Below, piece by piece: positions 14,621 to 17,365 of a stretch of 17,365 nt of DNA. The translations under genes and the position numbers were made by a program. Positions within the stretch are counted from its first letter, which is position 1; every line of letters starts with the position of its first letter. This stretch comes from Candidatus Delongbacteria bacterium (GTDB lineage: Bacteria; UBA4055), in NCBI GenBank assembly GCA_028702975.1, contig JAQVNT010000006.1, positions 1 through 17,365 on the forward strand, given 5' to 3'. Under the pieces are notes generated by a model that worked only from the letters and a program-made list of their open reading frames with translations, did no database searches and was not told the origin of the DNA.

Positions 14621-16219
14621 ATGATATCCGGATTTCTCCCTCTTATATTTCTTTACCCGGAAACACATTACAGATTCAGCAAATTTCCTTTCTCCAAATA
14701 TTACAAACCAGAGCCTGAGATAATGATAGACCTTCCATACAAAAGCAGGACGGGAGAATTTCCTGTTTTTCTGATAATAAAAGATGCCGACCTTTTCCCT
14801 GTCCTCGTCTGGGAGGTCAAATTTACTTTTCTGTTCGAGAGCGGCGAAAAATATTCAAAAACATTTCTACTGAGAAAAAAATTCGGTTCGAAATTGGATT
14901 TTGATACTTTCGATTTTGATTTCAACGACAAAAAGGGATTTGTAAGAGTGACTGCGGATGTCCGTTATTATTTGAACGGGAAGCTTATTTCGGCTGTGAA
15001 CGACAACCTCGGAAAATATTTTAATGAGCTTGAAATATATATTAATGACGACGAGGAGCTTTTTGACGGTTACATTCAGGGCGATCTCCATTACCATTCC
15101 GACTTTACTTCCGACCAGGTTGAGTTCGGAGCGCCGGTGGAAGCCGCGCGCGTCTGCGCCGCATGCCTCGGACTGGATTTCTTTGCGGTGACCGATCACT
15201 CGTATGATCTTGACGACGAGCCGGATGATTATCTGAAGAACGATCCTGAATTAAAGAAGTTCTCCGAAATGAAAACAGCCTGCGATGAGCTTTCGGACGA
15301 AGAAGTCACGATAATCAATGGCGAGGAAGTGACGGTCAGGAACGCAAAGAACAGAAATGTACACATTCTTGCATACGACGCGCCCTTCTTTGAAGGTTCG
15401 GGAGACAGCGCGGAGAACTGGCTGCGCACGCGCAGCGAGAACAGCATCGGAGATGTAGTCGAAGGCGCGGGCGAAGGATCCCTTGTCATAGCGGCGCATC
15501 CATTCACGAAAGTGCCGTGGCTCGAATACCTGCTCGTCAGGCGTGGGAGCTGGAGCGTCGGGGATATATTGGATAACAACATTACGCACATTCAGATACT
15601 TAACGGGGATCATGACGAGGATTTCTTTAAAAGCTTGGTAACATGGGTCGAACTTCTGCTTAAAGGGTACAAAATATTCATAACTGCGGGAAACGACGCT
15701 CACGGTAACTTTAATATATTCCGGCAGGTAAAGGTTCCGATGTTCAGCCTGATCTCGGCACATAAGCAGTTGTTCGGAAAATGCAGAACAGTTGTTTTCT
15801 CGGACGGCGGATCGAAAGAAAAGATAATGAGTTCGGTTAAAAAAGGCGCGGTATATATAACCAACGGGCCTCATCTCCTTTTCAGCGTGACCGACGGCGG
15901 AAATATTTACGATATCGGTTCGGAATTCCGTGCGGAAAGTGAAAATATCGAGGCTGAGTTCTTCATCACTTCATCGGCATACTCCGGCCCCATCAAAGGT
16001 ATAATTATCTATAGAGGCTTCATAAACGGGTTCGAAGAGAAGATACTCTACAGGAACCAGCCTGTTGACAGGATATATACATTCAATGACAAGATCGAAT
16101 TGAACTCCGAGGGTATAGATCATTACATCAGAATGGAAGTCTATACATCGGCCACTCACTCGAACGGAAAATATTACGAGCACAGGGCGTATTCAAACCC
16201 GATCTGGATAAGAAAATAA
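14621..16219 (+). CDS. PHP-domain metallohydrolase, CehA/McbA-like
   Basis: A 532-residue protein with an N-terminal beta-rich domain (about 1-150), a PHP phosphoesterase domain (about 152-365) and a beta-rich C-terminal part. PHP metal-binding motifs are intact: GDLHYHSDFT (154-163), AVTDHSYD (189-196), NGEEV (233-237), VHILAYD (247-253), AAHPF (291-295) and AGNDAHGNF (356-364). The layout matches the CehA/McbA group, members of which cleave esters or phosphoesters; the substrate cannot be read from sequence. After the metal core, KKGAVYITNGPHLLFSVTDG is typical of this group. No signal peptide is evident, so it is probably cytoplasmic. AAAGAGG precedes the ATG. It lies in the same row as purQ and the membrane protein. 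Confidence 0.87.
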   Translation: MISGFLPLIFLYPETHYRFSKFPFSKYYKPEPEIMIDLPYKSRTGEFPVFLIIKDADLFPVLVWEVKFTFLFESGEKYSKTFLLRKKFGSKLDFDTFDFDFNDKKGFVRVTADVRYYLNGKLISAVNDNLGKYFNELEIYINDDEELFDGYIQGDLHYHSDFTSDQVEFGAPVEAARVCAACLGLDFFAVTDHSYDLDDEPDDYLKNDPELKKFSEMKTACDELSDEEVTIINGEEVTVRNAKNRNVHILAYDAPFFEGSGDSAENWLRTRSENSIGDVVEGAGEGSLVIAAHPFTKVPWLEYLLVRRGSWSVGDILDNNITHIQILNGDHDEDFFKSLVTWVELLLKGYKIFITAGNDAHGNFNIFRQVKVPMFSLISAHKQLFGKCRTVVFSDGGSKEKIMSSVKKGAVYITNGPHLLFSVTDGGNIYDIGSEFRAESENIEAEFFITSSAYSGPIKGIIIYRGFINGFEEKILYRNQPVDRIYTFNDKIELNSEGIDHYIRMEVYTSATHSNGKYYEHRAYSNPIWIRK

Positions 16220-16235
16220 TAGGGAGTCGTTTTTT

Positions 16236-17365
16236 ATGAAGAAATTTTTTATTTTTTCAATTATTCTTTTTACTATATTATGTCATTCACAGTCGGATGA
16301 AAGCTCGAACCTTAATTACGGGATGAAACTTTATAACGACAAAGTCTATGATGTGGCCGTAACGCAGTTCAGGTATTTTTTGGAAAGGTACCCTTCAAGC
16401 GTGTCCGCGCCCAAAGTCCTTTCTCATCTTGCTGAATCCTATATCGGACTTGGAGATGTCGAGAGCGGAATGAAGAGCTTTCAGAGGCTTATTTTAGAGT
16501 ACCCGAATTCAGAATACACCGAACAGGCTATTTTTAAAACCGCGGAGATATTGAGCGGAATGAACGAAAAAGAGAAGGCTGCCAGATATTATCTTCAGTT
16601 AAAGAACTATTTCCCGGGGTCTGCCAGAGTTCCCGAAAGCTATTATAAGGCCGTGAAACTGTTTTATGAAACAGGAATGACCGAAGAGGCTAAAGAGAAC
16701 GCCCTCATGCTCAAAAAAAATTATCCTTCGAATGCTTTTTCAGGGAGCGCAATGCTCATACTGGCATCTGTTTATGAAAAGGAAAATCAGACGGCTCTTG
16801 CGGAAAAAACATATTCGGATGTGTTCAATTCATCCACAGGCGAGCTGAGATCTTCAGCCGGAACGGAATATTCTGCTTTTCTTGTAAGGAACAGCGACAC
16901 TGCATCAGCAAAAAAAATAATGAAAGAGACATATTCCTCAGTTTCAAAAAAGGACAAAAACTATTATTCCGTGCTTACGAATTATGCTGAAATACTTTTA
17001 ATTTCGGGAGAGGCCGACGAAGCGCTTAAGATAATATCGGCAGAGAAGAACATTCCGGAAGAGAACCGGAGGAACATGCTCGTTCTCAGGTCAGACGCCC
17101 AGTATTACAACGGCGATATGAGATCTTCGGCCGACGGCTACGGAGAAGCTCTGCAGATATCGGAAGACCTGACGACCGTGCTCAAAAGATCGTACGCGCT
17201 CGCGGGCGCGAAAGATCATTCAGCCGCCGCTTCGGAAGCCGACAGGTATTTAAAACAGATAAAAGTTGAAGATCAGGATGAAGCTGAGGTAAGATCGGCT
17301 TTTATATTCGCGGGAGAGAATTATATTAAGGCCAAAATGCACGATGACGCTCTGACCGTTCTCAG
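16236..17365 (+). CDS. exported TPR-repeat protein, partial (runs off window)
   Basis: An open frame of 376 codons that continues past the window. Residues 1-20 (MKKFFIFSIILFTILCHSQS) form a signal peptide; the Cys lacks a proper lipobox, so cleavage by signal peptidase I is more likely. The rest is helical and built from repeats of about 35 residues with the pattern AVTQFRYFLERYPSS, LSHLAESYIGLGD, SFQRLILEYPNSEY and so on, as in TPR proteins of the YbgF/BamD/Tol-Pal type. AGGGAG lies nine bases before the ATG and 16 bases separate it from the PHP gene, so it belongs to the same operon. Likely periplasmic or outer-membrane linked; exact role unknown. Confidence 0.8.
   Translation, partial: MKKFFIFSIILFTILCHSQSDESSNLNYGMKLYNDKVYDVAVTQFRYFLERYPSSVSAPKVLSHLAESYIGLGDVESGMKSFQRLILEYPNSEYTEQAIFKTAEILSGMNEKEKAARYYLQLKNYFPGSARVPESYYKAVKLFYETGMTEEAKENALMLKKNYPSNAFSGSAMLILASVYEKENQTALAEKTYSDVFNSSTGELRSSAGTEYSAFLVRNSDTASAKKIMKETYSSVSKKDKNYYSVLTNYAEILLISGEADEALKIISAEKNIPEENRRNMLVLRSDAQYYNGDMRSSADGYGEALQISEDLTTVLKRSYALAGAKDHSAAASEADRYLKQIKVEDQDEAEVRSAFIFAGENYIKAKMHDDALTVL

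Noticed and set aside
1..17365. Mobile elements, phage genes, toxin-antitoxin pairs or CRISPR arrays
   Set aside because: No transposase, integrase, direct-repeat array or att-like repeat was seen. The PIN domain at 6722 belongs to a PhoH fusion and is not a VapC toxin.

Overview
The window comes from a moderately AT-rich, probably Gram-negative bacterium. Two lipid-modified or exported proteins, the murein enzyme MltG, a SecG subunit and a YbgF/BamD-like TPR protein point to a diderm envelope. No gene fixes the lineage; a little-studied phylum near the FCB group is only a guess. No rRNA, insertion sequence, phage gene or CRISPR array is visible. TGA ends several ordinary genes here (secG, the SNF2 helicase, purQ), so it is a normal stop codon in this genome.

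Left block, minus strand, 2781 down to 1: an operon with start-stop contacts. It runs from an exported 5'-nucleotidase-fold protein through mltG (murein terminase) and a small lipoprotein to a UvrD/PcrA-type helicase cut by the window edge. The first gene carries the main discovery. Its reading frame is interrupted by one TGA in the order Cys-Gly-TGA-Pro, where relatives as I recall them have Cys-Gly-Cys, and a perfect GC-rich hairpin with a GGUCU loop starts 12 bases after the TGA. I read this as a selenoprotein with a bacterial SECIS element. The protein has also lost most metal ligands of the phosphatase fold, so it looks like a repurposed fold with a Cys/Sec redox or metal site in the periplasm.

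Centre, plus strand: a very long GlmS-like glucosamine-6-phosphate synthase whose catalytic Cys is not near the N terminus, closed by a good terminator. Next comes an AT-rich gap of about 390 bases with no convincing gene, then secG and tRNA-Leu(GAG) on one transcript, closed by a second terminator. A PIN-PhoH protein and the ribosome-associated GTPase HflX follow as a pair.

Right, plus strand, from 9486: a tightly packed row of a SNF2-family helicase, a SWIM zinc-finger protein, PurQ, a six-helix membrane protein, a PHP-domain metallohydrolase and a TPR protein cut by the window end. The SWIM gene appears to start at a rare CTG codon directly behind the helicase stop, with a strong AGGAGG site.
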